64,000 nt of DNA from contig JBBCJA010000027.1 of assembly GCA_037189585.1 (NCBI GenBank), forward strand, positions 1-64,000, written 5' to 3'. Source of the DNA: JAEXNA01 sp037189585. GTDB lineage: Bacteria; Vulcanimicrobiota; Xenobia; Xenobiales; JADMJV01. Positions 50,783 to 59,605 of this stretch are shown piece after piece; within the stretch, counting starts at the first letter, position 1; each line of letters starts with the position of its first letter. The notes beneath the pieces were generated by a model. It had not been told where the DNA came from. It searched no databases and worked only from the letters and a program-made list of their open reading frames with translations. A program made the translations under genes and the position numbers.

Positions 50783-52215
50783 CAGAGGACTCCCGCGACC
50801 CAAGCTTGGATCGGCTGTAAGAAAATGGAGGGCGCCAGTCCCATGACTAAGCTCAGCGCGACAGGAACCAAGAGTACGGCTAGCTCGCGACCGCGAAGGT
50901 CCGAGGGTGGACGGAAGGTCCCCAAATCTCCCGTGAAGATAGTCTGATACCAGCGAAGCATATAGGCCGCCGCCAGAATAATGCCCAGACAGGCGAGCAC
51001 GGCGATGACGGGATAGCCGTCATAGACACCGGTCAAGATCAAAAGCTCCCCGGGAAACGAGCCTAAGCCCGGTTGGCCTAGAGAGGCCAGGACAAGAAAT
51101 AGTACCAGGACCGTAAACTTGGGTGTAAGGTTTGCCATCCCGCCAAATCGGCGAAGCTCGTCAGGCATTCCTCGCTTTTCCATCAGGGCCACGGCCAGGA
51201 ACAGCCCGCCGGTGGCAAGGGCATGGCCGGCCATCTGCAAGACCGATCCGGCTGTACCGGCTTCGGTCAGGGTCACGATGCCCAACGCGATCATCGCCAT
51301 GTGGCTAAGGCTCGAGAAGGCCAACACTTCCCTTAGGGAGTCGGAGCCGAGAGCGGCGTAGGCGCCGTAAAGAAGCGAAATCACGGCCAATGTGCCAAGG
51401 ATATTGAGGTACTCCACCATCGCTAGTGGAAAGACGGTCAATCCGACTTTGAGTAGTCCATAGGCTCCGGCTTTGCTCATCATCGCCGCGACGACCGCGA
51501 CCGTGGACGCTGGAGCGTTGCGATAGAGCGGGGGGAGCCAGCCGTGAAGCGGAAAGACCGGCATTTTTACCAGAAAGGCCAGGGCGAAGGGGATGAACAG
51601 AAAAAGCTGCGTCGCCCGGGGTAGGCCGACAAGATTCGTGAAGTCGAGGTTGGGAGTGCCATCGGTTCCCCATCCGGCGAAGGCCAGGACCAAGACACCC
51701 AGCAGCATGGGTAGGGAGCCGACCAGGGTGAAGAGCAAAAATCGGACCGCTGTTTCCCGTCCGTTTTTGACCGACCATCCCGCTACAAGTAAAGCTCCGG
51801 GGATCAGCATTCCCTCAAAGAAGACGTAGAAAAGGCCTAGGTTTTGAGCCAAGAAGAGACCGCTGAGCATGGCGTTGAGCAGCATCAGGTTGGCCGAATA
51901 GAAGGCGATTCTCTCGGTACGCTCCGAGACGGTCAAAAGCGCGAGCCCGGTCAACAGAGGGGTCAAAGCGACCAGCCAGAGATTGGCGCCGTCGAGACCC
52001 AGGCTCCATGACAGGCCCATCTGGGGAATCCAGAGTCGCTTCACCGCAAGCGTCTCCAAGGGGATATTGCCGCTAGCGAGATAGCCGGCCAGAACCGTTT
52101 GAACGAAGGTGAAGACCACACCGAAGGTGCGAGCTCCCCGATCATTCATAAACGCCATCGCGAGTGCCGCGGCGAACGGAAGCAGCAGTAACGTGTCGAG
52201 ATTAAAAACCGACAT
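50782..52215 (-). CDS. nuoM: NADH-quinone oxidoreductase subunit M
   Basis: A 477-residue antiporter-like membrane subunit of complex I. Motifs: 'LFYVFFEGMLIPGALLVAGW' (Glu in TM5), 'ALAFLVKMPVFPLHGWLPPLYRNAPASTVAVVAAMMSKAGAYGLLKV' (Lys and His of the proton path), and 'REVLAFSSLSHMAMIALG'. The length is a little below the common 490-510. The start overlaps the nuoL stop by 1 base, indicating coupling. Confidence 0.95.
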   Translation of the reverse strand: MSVFNLDTLLLLPFAAALAMAFMNDRGARTFGVVFTFVQTVLAGYLASGNIPLETLAVKRLWIPQMGLSWSLGLDGANLWLVALTPLLTGLALLTVSERTERIAFYSANLMLLNAMLSGLFLAQNLGLFYVFFEGMLIPGALLVAGWSVKNGRETAVRFLLFTLVGSLPMLLGVLVLAFAGWGTDGTPNLDFTNLVGLPRATQLFLFIPFALAFLVKMPVFPLHGWLPPLYRNAPASTVAVVAAMMSKAGAYGLLKVGLTVFPLAMVEYLNILGTLAVISLLYGAYAALGSDSLREVLAFSSLSHMAMIALGIVTLTEAGTAGSVLQMAGHALATGGLFLAVALMEKRGMPDELRRFGGMANLTPKFTVLVLFLVLASLGQPGLGSFPGELLILTGVYDGYPVIAVLACLGIILAAAYMLRWYQTIFTGDLGTFRPPSDLRGRELAVLLVPVALSLVMGLAPSIFLQPIQAWVAGVL

Positions 52216-54101
52216 TAGACTCCTCCCCGCATGACGAGACTAAAGATTAAGAGCGTCGTGACACAGGCCGTGATAACCAGAAGATAGTGCCGAACTTGTC
52301 CCGAGTGAATCTGCCCCAGGACCAAACTCAAAGACCCGAAGGAGCGACCCACGAAACTTGGTAGAGTTTCCTGGAGAAAATGGTCAGAACCCCGGGCGGT
52401 GAGACCGCCAAGGGCCGAGAACGCGCGGGTGAAGAAAGCATAGAAAGGGTCAAATCCCGCGCCATTACGGACTCCTACCAGAGGAGGACTCTCCCCGCCC
52501 AGGGGATCACGATCGCCCTTGCCAAACATCGCGAAGGCTATCGCTATAGCTACAACGACCGCCACCGAAAGTCCAATGGCCGCGCCGCTGGTGGCGCCTG
52601 GTTCGATGGCGAAGGCATGATTTGTCATGCTCGGGTCGAGGAAGGCTTGGAAGTCGGGATGGATCGATCCGGCTCCCAGCGACAGCAACATTAAAACGGC
52701 GCAACTGGCTGTGGTGGGCGCCCCCGGAAGGTGGGGATGCTCGATCTTGCTGGGTCCGAGAAAGGTCAGGAAGAATGCGCGTCCCGTGTAGAAGGCGGTC
52801 ATCACGGCCACAAGGGCGCCGATGACAAAGAGCGGCGTCCCCCCTGGGTGGTGATGGGCCGCGTGAAGGATGGCTTCCTTGGAGAAGAAGCCCGCGGTCA
52901 ACGGGAAGCCGGCAAGGGCCAAGCTACCAACGGCGAACATCACCGCCGTGGCCGGCATCTGCCGGCCTAGACCGCCCAGCTTCCTCATATCCTGCTCCCC
53001 GTGGGCGGCGTGAATCACGATTCCCGCCGTCAGGAAGAGCAGAGCTTTGAAGAAGGCGTGGGTGACTAGGTGGAAGACGGCGGCGCCGTAAGCTCCGACG
53101 CCGACCGCCAAGAACATGTATCCGAGCTGGCTCATGGTGGAGTAAGCCAACACTCGCTTGAGGTCGGTCTGCACCATCGCGCAACATGCCGCGAAGAGAG
53201 CCGTCACCACACCCAGGTAGCCTATCGCGGTAGCCAGCGCCGGGACGAGCTCCAGGAACATGTAGCTTCGGACCAGCAGGTAGACGCCCGCCGTCACCAT
53301 GGTAGCCGCGTGAATCAAAGCCGAGACGGGAGTGGGACCTTCCATCGCGTCCGGCAGCCAGGTGTGCAGTGGAAGTTGGGCCGACTTGGCGTAAGCTCCC
53401 ACCATCAGACCCAGGGTTACCACCGTCAGCCAGCCGGTGGCTTGGCCGTTATTAGTCAGGCCCGGCAAGACCTCTTTGAAAAGAGTAGTGTAGTCGACGG
53501 TTCCGGCATACTTGACCAGGGCGAAGACCGCCACCATCAGTCCGATATCGCCGATCACGTTCATCACGAAGGCTTTCTTGGAAGCCGCCGCCGCGCTCGG
53601 TTTCTCTCGCCAAAATCCGATCAAACCGAAGGAAGCGAAACCCACGCCTCCCCAACCAATGATCAAGGTGGCGTAGTTGTCGGCTAAAACCAGAAAGGTC
53701 ATGGCCGCGATGAAGATGTTCAAAAGTGTGAAGAAGCGTGGAACGTCTGGGTCGTGCTCCATATACTCCGAGGAGAACCAGTGGATGAGAAATCCCACGC
53801 CGGTGATCACGCTCATGAGGGTCAAACTCAAAGAGTCGACATAGAGCCCAAAAGAGATCGTGGTTGGCGGCGTGGTCGGCAGCGCCGCCCAATCCCAAAG
53901 TTTGATGTTCTCAGGAACCGGGTTACCGGTGAGTTTTCTGATCACCGTCGACAAGACGATGAGAAAGGAGCATCCCACGGCGGCCGAGGCGACAAATGCC
54001 GAGCCTGTTTTGCCCAATTGACGTCCGGCCACACCCACGACGAGCGCGCCCAAGATCGGGAGCAGTAGAGTCAGAACCATGGGGTCGAAGTTTTCAGTCA
54101 T
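52215..54101 (-). CDS. nuoL: NADH-quinone oxidoreductase subunit L
   Basis: A 628-residue antiporter-like subunit that includes the long lateral helix at the C-terminus. It has 'HWFSSEYMEHDPDVPRFFTLLNIFIAAMTFLVLADNYATLIIGWGGVGFASFGLIGFW' near the N-terminus, 'AYAKSAQLPLHTWLPDAMEGPTPVSALIHAATMVTAGVYLL' in the centre and 'KRVLAYSTMSQLGYMFLAVG'. The size matches the family. It lies 9 bases after nuoK. Confidence 0.95.
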   Translation of the reverse strand: MTENFDPMVLTLLLPILGALVVGVAGRQLGKTGSAFVASAAVGCSFLIVLSTVIRKLTGNPVPENIKLWDWAALPTTPPTTISFGLYVDSLSLTLMSVITGVGFLIHWFSSEYMEHDPDVPRFFTLLNIFIAAMTFLVLADNYATLIIGWGGVGFASFGLIGFWREKPSAAAASKKAFVMNVIGDIGLMVAVFALVKYAGTVDYTTLFKEVLPGLTNNGQATGWLTVVTLGLMVGAYAKSAQLPLHTWLPDAMEGPTPVSALIHAATMVTAGVYLLVRSYMFLELVPALATAIGYLGVVTALFAACCAMVQTDLKRVLAYSTMSQLGYMFLAVGVGAYGAAVFHLVTHAFFKALLFLTAGIVIHAAHGEQDMRKLGGLGRQMPATAVMFAVGSLALAGFPLTAGFFSKEAILHAAHHHPGGTPLFVIGALVAVMTAFYTGRAFFLTFLGPSKIEHPHLPGAPTTASCAVLMLLSLGAGSIHPDFQAFLDPSMTNHAFAIEPGATSGAAIGLSVAVVVAIAIAFAMFGKGDRDPLGGESPPLVGVRNGAGFDPFYAFFTRAFSALGGLTARGSDHFLQETLPSFVGRSFGSLSLVLGQIHSGQVRHYLLVITACVTTLLIFSLVMRGGV

Positions 54102-54110
54102 CCGAGTCCT

Positions 54111-54440
54111 CTAACCCTTAAGCGTGGCCATACTGTCCACGTCCACGGTGTGCTTATTCCGAAAAATAGTGATGATAATGCCGAGTCCGACCACGGCTTC
54201 GGCGGCCGCGATGGTCATCACCACGAAGGTGAACACAGGACCATCGGAAGGCCCACCATGGAATCCCTGGAATTTCGTGGTGAATCGAGAGAAGGTCACG
54301 AAAGCCAGATTCGATGCGTTGAGCATAAGCTCGATCGACATGAACATGACCAGAGGGTTCCGCCGGACAGCCATTCCGACCAGGCCTAAAGAGAAGACCA
54401 GGGCGGAAATGATGAGAAAGAATTCGGGGCTGTTAGCCAT
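54111..54440 (-). CDS. nuoK: NADH-quinone oxidoreductase subunit K
   Basis: A 109-residue subunit with three transmembrane helices. The two conserved Glu positions are visible in 'FMSIELMLNASNLAFV' and 'MTIAAAEAVVGLGIIITIFR'. The size is normal. It overlaps the nuoJ stop by 8 bases. Confidence 0.95.
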   Translation of the reverse strand: MANSPEFFLIISALVFSLGLVGMAVRRNPLVMFMSIELMLNASNLAFVTFSRFTTKFQGFHGGPSDGPVFTFVVMTIAAAEAVVGLGIIITIFRNKHTVDVDSMATLKG

Positions 54441-54939
54441 CGCCGAGTTGCCGCCTTCCCCCTAAAATCACCGCACCGATCAGAGCGACCAAAAGCAAAA
54501 ACGCGGTCCCTTCAAAGGGAAGCAAGAACGGCCCGAACAGGTCGAGAGCGAAACTTCTGACCGTCACCAAGGGGGCATCGGGCGCAGCCAAGTGGTCGTG
54601 AAGCTGGCTACGAGAGATGGCGAAAACCAGAGCTCCGAAAGCCCCCGCTCCCGCCGCGATACCGGCTAGAGATGGAAGATTGTCAAAGATTTTGAATGGC
54701 TCTTCCTTAGGCGACAAAGTGGTGACGGCGAACATGAACACCACCATCACCGCTCCGGCGTAAATCAGAAGTTGAGCCACCGCGAGAAACTGGTGGGTTA
54801 GAGCCAAAAAGAGAGAGCCTACACCCAACAGATGCACGGTCAAAAAAAGCGCGCTGTGCACCGCGTCTTTACTGGCGATGACACCGACGGCGCAGCCGAC
54901 CGTGATGAGGGCCGCCAGCACTAAAAGAATGTCAGGCAT
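54433..54939 (-). CDS. nuoJ: NADH-quinone oxidoreductase subunit J
   Basis: A 168-residue membrane subunit with 'KDAVHSALFLTVHLLGVGSLFLALTHQFLAVAQLLIYAGAVMVVFMFAVTTL', the conserved TM3 region of NuoJ. The start MPDILLVL, with a gaagaggct ribosome site at the right distance, was chosen over an ATG 7 codons upstream. It overlaps nuoI by 8 bases. Confidence 0.94.
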   Translation of the reverse strand: MPDILLVLAALITVGCAVGVIASKDAVHSALFLTVHLLGVGSLFLALTHQFLAVAQLLIYAGAVMVVFMFAVTTLSPKEEPFKIFDNLPSLAGIAAGAGAFGALVFAISRSQLHDHLAAPDAPLVTVRSFALDLFGPFLLPFEGTAFLLLVALIGAVILGGRRQLGDG

Positions 54940-55561
54940 CTTGAGCCTCTTCTTCCCCACGCTTCGGAGGGAGCGGTTTTTGACCCAACTTCAGGTCGCC
55001 TCGCCCTACCGCCGCCGCCGAGGTAGCTGATCCGTCGAAGGTGCCGGTTTGCGCCGGAACACGGTCGGCCACCGTCTCCGGAGGCTTGGGGTCCCAGTAT
55101 TCAGTGGTGCCCAAGGTGGACTGGCCCATAGGCTCTAGCAGATCTTCCTTATGCATCAGGAGCGAGTCTCGGGAGTAGCCGGCCAGCGCCGTATTGTTCT
55201 CTAGCGTGATGGCGTTAGTCGGACAAGCCATTTCACAATGTCCGCAGTAGATGCAGCGAAGAAGATCCACGTCGAAGACTTTGGCGAATCGCTCGCCTTT
55301 GGAGGTCGGAGATTCTTTCGAATTTTCTTCGGCTTCGATGTAGATCGCGCCGGCCGGACAGGTTCCCTGACACAACAGGCAGCCCACGCAGCGCTCCTGG
55401 CCATCGGAATAACGGTGCAGCACGTGTCGTCCGCGAGTCCGTTTGGGCACGACGCGTTTCTCTTCCGGGTACTGCTTGGTGACCGGCTTTTCCAACAGAT
55501 TCTTAAAGGTGATGGACATGCCCTTACCCAGGGCAATCAGGTCATCGACAACTCTATCCAT
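54932..55561 (-). CDS. nuoI: NADH-quinone oxidoreductase subunit I
   Basis: A 209-residue ferredoxin-like subunit that carries two [4Fe-4S] clusters (N6a, N6b). Two C-x2-C-x2-C-x3-C motifs are intact: CVGCLLCQGTCP and CIYCGHCEMACP. After residue ~150 it has an extended tail of about 55 residues without clear conservation. It overlaps the nuoH stop by 8 bases. Confidence 0.95.
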   Translation of the reverse strand: MDRVVDDLIALGKGMSITFKNLLEKPVTKQYPEEKRVVPKRTRGRHVLHRYSDGQERCVGCLLCQGTCPAGAIYIEAEENSKESPTSKGERFAKVFDVDLLRCIYCGHCEMACPTNAITLENNTALAGYSRDSLLMHKEDLLEPMGQSTLGTTEYWDPKPPETVADRVPAQTGTFDGSATSAAAVGRGDLKLGQKPLPPKRGEEEAQDA

Positions 55562-56702
55562 GGGCTTCGACCTCCCGACGTCGATTCAATTTTCCGAAAG
55601 CGTATAGCAAGAGAACAACCGACAGCACGACACCCATAAACTGTAGGTGGGTCCAATCGAGCACCACGCCCACGGCGGTGATGGCCAGGTTCAACAAGGC
55701 CAGCGGCAACAGGACCTGCCAGCCGATCCGCATCAGCTGGTCGTAGCGAAAACGCGGCAAGGTGGCGCGCAGCCATATGAAGACAAACATAAAGAATGCG
55801 ATTTTGAGCAGAAAGTAGATCGCACTGTAGGTCGGAAGCCATCCCATCAAGGGAGCCCGCGAGGCGCCCGGGAAGAGCCACGGTCCTCCTAAGAAAACCG
55901 TGGTGGCCACCGCGCTGACCGTGATCATGGCGACGTACTCCGCCATAAAAAAGAGGGCGAACCGCATCCCGCTGTATTCAGTGTGAAAACCCGCTCCCAG
56001 CTCTTGCTCGGCTTCCGGCAAGTCGAAGGGGGCACGGTTGGTTTCAGCCACCGCCGCGATACAAAAGAGAAGAAAGGCCATCGGCTGGGCGATCCCCAGC
56101 CACAGTTGGCCTTCCTGATAGACCGCGACCTGAGAAAAGGAGAGACTTCCCACCATCATCAGCGGAGAGAGAAGCGCCGCGCCCAAAGCCAGTTCGTAAG
56201 ACACCATCTGGGCTGAGGAACGAACCGCGCCGATCAAGGAGTATTTGTTCCCGGAGGACCAACCGCCCAGCACGATTCCGTAGACCGCGAGCGAGGTGAT
56301 GCCCAGCAGGAAGAGCACCCCGACGTTGATGTCGGCGATCTGCCAGAGATGTCGCTCTGGAGGGTTTGGAGACCCCGGCTGTTGGGCGAAGGCGCTCGGG
56401 TCCAGCTGTACGGGGATGACCGAGAACGAGGTCAGCGCGACGATCAAAGAGATGCAGGGAGCGGCCAGATAGATGAAAGGACGGGCGCCCGCGGGCATCA
56501 GCTGTTCTTTAAAGAGCAGCTTGAGTCCGTCGGCCAAAGGTTGAAGCAGTCCGAAAGGACCGGCCCGGTTGGGCCCGATTCTCCATTGGAACACCGCCAC
56601 CAAGCGGCGCTCGGTGTAAGTCATGTAGGCGAAGGCGGTCAGCAGCACCACGGCGGTGGTGAGGGCTCTAGCGGCCACCAGGGCGACTTCGAGAACAGTC
56701 AT
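55554..56702 (-). CDS. nuoH: NADH-quinone oxidoreductase subunit H
   Basis: A 382-residue membrane subunit near the quinone site. Conserved parts are 'TYTERRLVAVFQWRIGPNRAGPFGLLQPLADGLKLLFKEQLMP', 'SLIGAVRSSAQMVSYELALG', 'AETNRAPFDLPEAEQELGAGFHTEYSGMRFALFFMAEY' and 'WLRATLPRFRYDQLMRIGWQVLLPLAL'. All are typical. It starts 2 bases after nuoG. Confidence 0.96.
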   Translation of the reverse strand: MTVLEVALVAARALTTAVVLLTAFAYMTYTERRLVAVFQWRIGPNRAGPFGLLQPLADGLKLLFKEQLMPAGARPFIYLAAPCISLIVALTSFSVIPVQLDPSAFAQQPGSPNPPERHLWQIADINVGVLFLLGITSLAVYGIVLGGWSSGNKYSLIGAVRSSAQMVSYELALGAALLSPLMMVGSLSFSQVAVYQEGQLWLGIAQPMAFLLFCIAAVAETNRAPFDLPEAEQELGAGFHTEYSGMRFALFFMAEYVAMITVSAVATTVFLGGPWLFPGASRAPLMGWLPTYSAIYFLLKIAFFMFVFIWLRATLPRFRYDQLMRIGWQVLLPLALLNLAITAVGVVLDWTHLQFMGVVLSVVLLLYAFGKLNRRREVEAHG

Positions 56703-56704
56703 GG

Positions 56705-59605
56705 CTACTTTTTCTTCTCCTTGGAACCTTTGCCCCTAGACTTTTTTGGCTTCTGGCCAGAGCTCTTTTTCGAGGTCTCGGAGGCAGCTTCAACGGGCGC
56801 CTCAGTCACCGACGGCTCGGCGGCGGGCTCGCTTTCGGCCGCGGGCTCCAGCGTTTTCGCGTCCGCTTCAGCCTGGTCCCCCGGCTCGTCGCCCTTTTCG
56901 GTCACGCCGGCCTCCGAATCCGTCCCGTCGGCAACTTTGGCCTGCGAGCTTTCGACCTTGTCAGCCTCGTCCGACTGAGAGGCATCTTGCTCGGTGACCA
57001 CATCGACGGTAGCGACGTTAGAGTCTCCTTGACCCTCTTTCTTCTCCGCCGTGCTCTCCTGTGTATCAGGAACCGCGGGCGGCTTTTGCTCCTCCACTTT
57101 AGCCTCTTCGGCCACCGGAGCGACCTCAGGTTCGACGGGTTCGGGCAGAGCCGGCGGCGCGGGAACCAGAACGGCGACGTGAGCGCCCACTCCAAGTTTT
57201 TGGTGGCGTTTGGCCGGCGTCGGTCCAGCCGGCTGAGCCGAGGAAGTGGCCATCACGCGCAGCGGGATGTATCCGGCTTTGCTCGGGGGGTCTTCCACCT
57301 TGGGCTCTTCCGTGTGGCGGTCATAGTCGTAGGCCAGTCCCAGCATGGCGGCGATACGCCTGGGGTCGTCTTGGCCCGGAACGGAGGGGGGGCGATCGCC
57401 GCGCGAGATGCGCGAGGCCCCTTCCACCTTGGAGCCGGTGTTGGCCAGCGGCATCCACATCGGTGTGTCCACCTGCGGAACCGGGATGGCGGAAAGGTCG
57501 GGCCGCGGCATGCCGAGGTCGGCCTGCTGAGGATAAGACCAGTGCATCTCACCCTGGCTTTCAAAGTTGGCGTAGGAGAGCCCGCTGAAGGCGGGGTTGA
57601 GCTCGCCGATCTCGGAGAAGACCTGGCGGGTCGTCTTGTACGGCGCTTCTCCGCCCTTGGCGAACTTCCAGATAGCAGAGGCGATGGCCCAAGCCGGTTG
57701 GGATTTTCCGACCGGCATCACCGCCTGTCGGGAAAGCTGGATGGTCCCGTCGGTGGAAACGAACACGCCGTGGCTTTCGACCCAGGTCGACATAGGCAGC
57801 ACGATGTCGGCCTGCTCCGTGGTAGCGTTTGGCGCCGTCGCGCAGGCCACTAGAAAGCTCGGCTTTTTAGCACCCTCGAGGGAGAGCGGGTCGCAGCCCA
57901 CCGCGAAGATCACACCGCTTCCCGCCTGAGCGGTCTCCCGGTAGCCCTGGCCGGAGCGGCTGGAGAACTGGCCCCAGGATTGGCCGTAGGTTTTGACCCC
58001 GTCAAGTTTGGCCCCGCCCGGTCCCATAGCGGGCAGAAAGCCCACCTGATCCAGGCCGACAGCGTTGGCGCCGCTTCGCAAGTGTAAGAGGCCATGCGGA
58101 GCGGTGGCCCATCCGCGTGCCTTGATCGCCTCGGGCAACTTTTCCAGTCCCTGAGCCGACAGATCCCCGGTCGCGATGACCAGGACCTTGGTTTTATCGC
58201 GGAAGACCTCGACGAGTTTGTCCCAATCCGCCGATGATGAGCCTCCGGCTTCCCAAGGACGTGGAGCCGGTATCCGAAGTCCGCCGGCCTCCGCCTCGGG
58301 CATGCTATCGATGGAGCTCAACAGCTTCTCCCACAGAGCGCTGGGCTGGCCCACCGCGATGAAGTCGGCCAGCCCTTCCATCAGCGGGCTAGAGTTCAAG
58401 CTGACCAGCCTGGCTCCCCGGCGCAGGCCCTTCTTGATTCGAAGGTCAGCCCCGGCGTGAGTGGCGTGTGGATGGCTGCCCACACAGACGATCACCTCGG
58501 CGTCGTCGCATCCGGCGATACGTGCGGTCGCCTCGGAATCACCACCGGTCAGGGCCTCGTGGGCCGAGGCGTGGGCTAGATTTCCCTTTTTCACCAGTCC
58601 GCGAGCGATGCGAAGCCAGGCGTGACCATCCTCTAGTGACAACTGGGAACCCAGCAGAATCGAGCTGATGGCGCTCTCGTCGCTCAGCTTGGCCGCGACC
58701 TCGGTTAAGACTTTCTCCCAAGTCACTGGCTCCAGCTCTCCGGAGCCGTTGCGCATCAGGGGCGTCTCGAGCCGGTCGTCGGCGTGGATGTGGTCAAAGC
58801 CGTAGCGACCCTGATCACACAGCCAACCGTCGTCGATCTCGTCGTTGCAGCGGGAGCGAAAGCGCACCACTTCGTCAAAGCGAACGTCCACCGTGATGTT
58901 GCAGCCGACCGAACAGTGATTGCACAGTCCAGCGAAATGCTGCTGTTCCCAAGGGCGGGCGTTGAATCGGTACGACTTGGCGGTCAGAGCTCCCACCGGG
59001 CAGAGCTCGATGGTGTTACCCGAATACTGAGAGTCGAAGGAGCGTCCGGCGAAGGTGCCGATCTCGGAGCGGTTGCCGCGATCGACGATGACCAGCCCCT
59101 CCTCCATCGCGATCTCGCTACAGAAACGAACGCAACGCTGGCACATGATGCAGCGCTCGCGATCGAGCAGGACGTTCCGGCCGACCTGCTTGGATTTCTC
59201 GAAGTGCCGCTTCTGCTCCACGAAACGGGTGGTGGAAGGGCCGTAGCGAAGCACGAAGTCCTGCAGGTCGCACTCGCCGCCTCGGTCGCAGACGGGGCAG
59301 TCCAGAGGGTGGTTGATGAGCAGAAACTCCAGAACCCCCTCCCGAGCGGCCACGGCTTTGTCACTGCGCGTGTGCACCACCATGTTGGGCATGACCTCGG
59401 TGGTGCAAGCCGCCATCACGGGAGCGCGCTGGTTCTCGACCTCCACCATACAGACGCGGCAGGCGCCCACCGGTTTCATCTTGGGATGATAGCAGTAGAC
59501 CGGAATCTCGACTCCGATCTGGCGGGCGGCCTCCACCACCAGGGTGCCGCGCGGCACCTCCAGTTGGTGACCGTCGATGGTGATGGGGACAAGGTTATCA
59601 GCCAT
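56705..59605 (-). CDS. nuoG: NADH-quinone oxidoreductase subunit G with a long charged tail
   Basis: A 966-residue iron-sulfur subunit. The [2Fe-2S] ferredoxin domain has 'CYHPKMKPVGACRVCMVEV' and a third Cys set in 'AACTTEV'. The His-Cys [4Fe-4S] region has 'HPLDCPVCDRGGECDLQDF', and the next clusters are 'CIMCQRCVRFC' and 'CNHCSVGCNITVDV'. A molybdopterin-oxidoreductase-like domain follows to about residue 740. The last 152 residues (815-966) are a low-complexity tail, Glu/Ala/Pro/Ser-rich and then Lys-rich at the very end; I know no NuoG family tail like it. The start overlaps the nuoF stop by 1 base (TAATG). Confidence 0.94.
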   Translation of the reverse strand: MADNLVPITIDGHQLEVPRGTLVVEAARQIGVEIPVYCYHPKMKPVGACRVCMVEVENQRAPVMAACTTEVMPNMVVHTRSDKAVAAREGVLEFLLINHPLDCPVCDRGGECDLQDFVLRYGPSTTRFVEQKRHFEKSKQVGRNVLLDRERCIMCQRCVRFCSEIAMEEGLVIVDRGNRSEIGTFAGRSFDSQYSGNTIELCPVGALTAKSYRFNARPWEQQHFAGLCNHCSVGCNITVDVRFDEVVRFRSRCNDEIDDGWLCDQGRYGFDHIHADDRLETPLMRNGSGELEPVTWEKVLTEVAAKLSDESAISSILLGSQLSLEDGHAWLRIARGLVKKGNLAHASAHEALTGGDSEATARIAGCDDAEVIVCVGSHPHATHAGADLRIKKGLRRGARLVSLNSSPLMEGLADFIAVGQPSALWEKLLSSIDSMPEAEAGGLRIPAPRPWEAGGSSSADWDKLVEVFRDKTKVLVIATGDLSAQGLEKLPEAIKARGWATAPHGLLHLRSGANAVGLDQVGFLPAMGPGGAKLDGVKTYGQSWGQFSSRSGQGYRETAQAGSGVIFAVGCDPLSLEGAKKPSFLVACATAPNATTEQADIVLPMSTWVESHGVFVSTDGTIQLSRQAVMPVGKSQPAWAIASAIWKFAKGGEAPYKTTRQVFSEIGELNPAFSGLSYANFESQGEMHWSYPQQADLGMPRPDLSAIPVPQVDTPMWMPLANTGSKVEGASRISRGDRPPSVPGQDDPRRIAAMLGLAYDYDRHTEEPKVEDPPSKAGYIPLRVMATSSAQPAGPTPAKRHQKLGVGAHVAVLVPAPPALPEPVEPEVAPVAEEAKVEEQKPPAVPDTQESTAEKKEGQGDSNVATVDVVTEQDASQSDEADKVESSQAKVADGTDSEAGVTEKGDEPGDQAEADAKTLEPAAESEPAAEPSVTEAPVEAASETSKKSSGQKPKKSRGKGSKEKKK

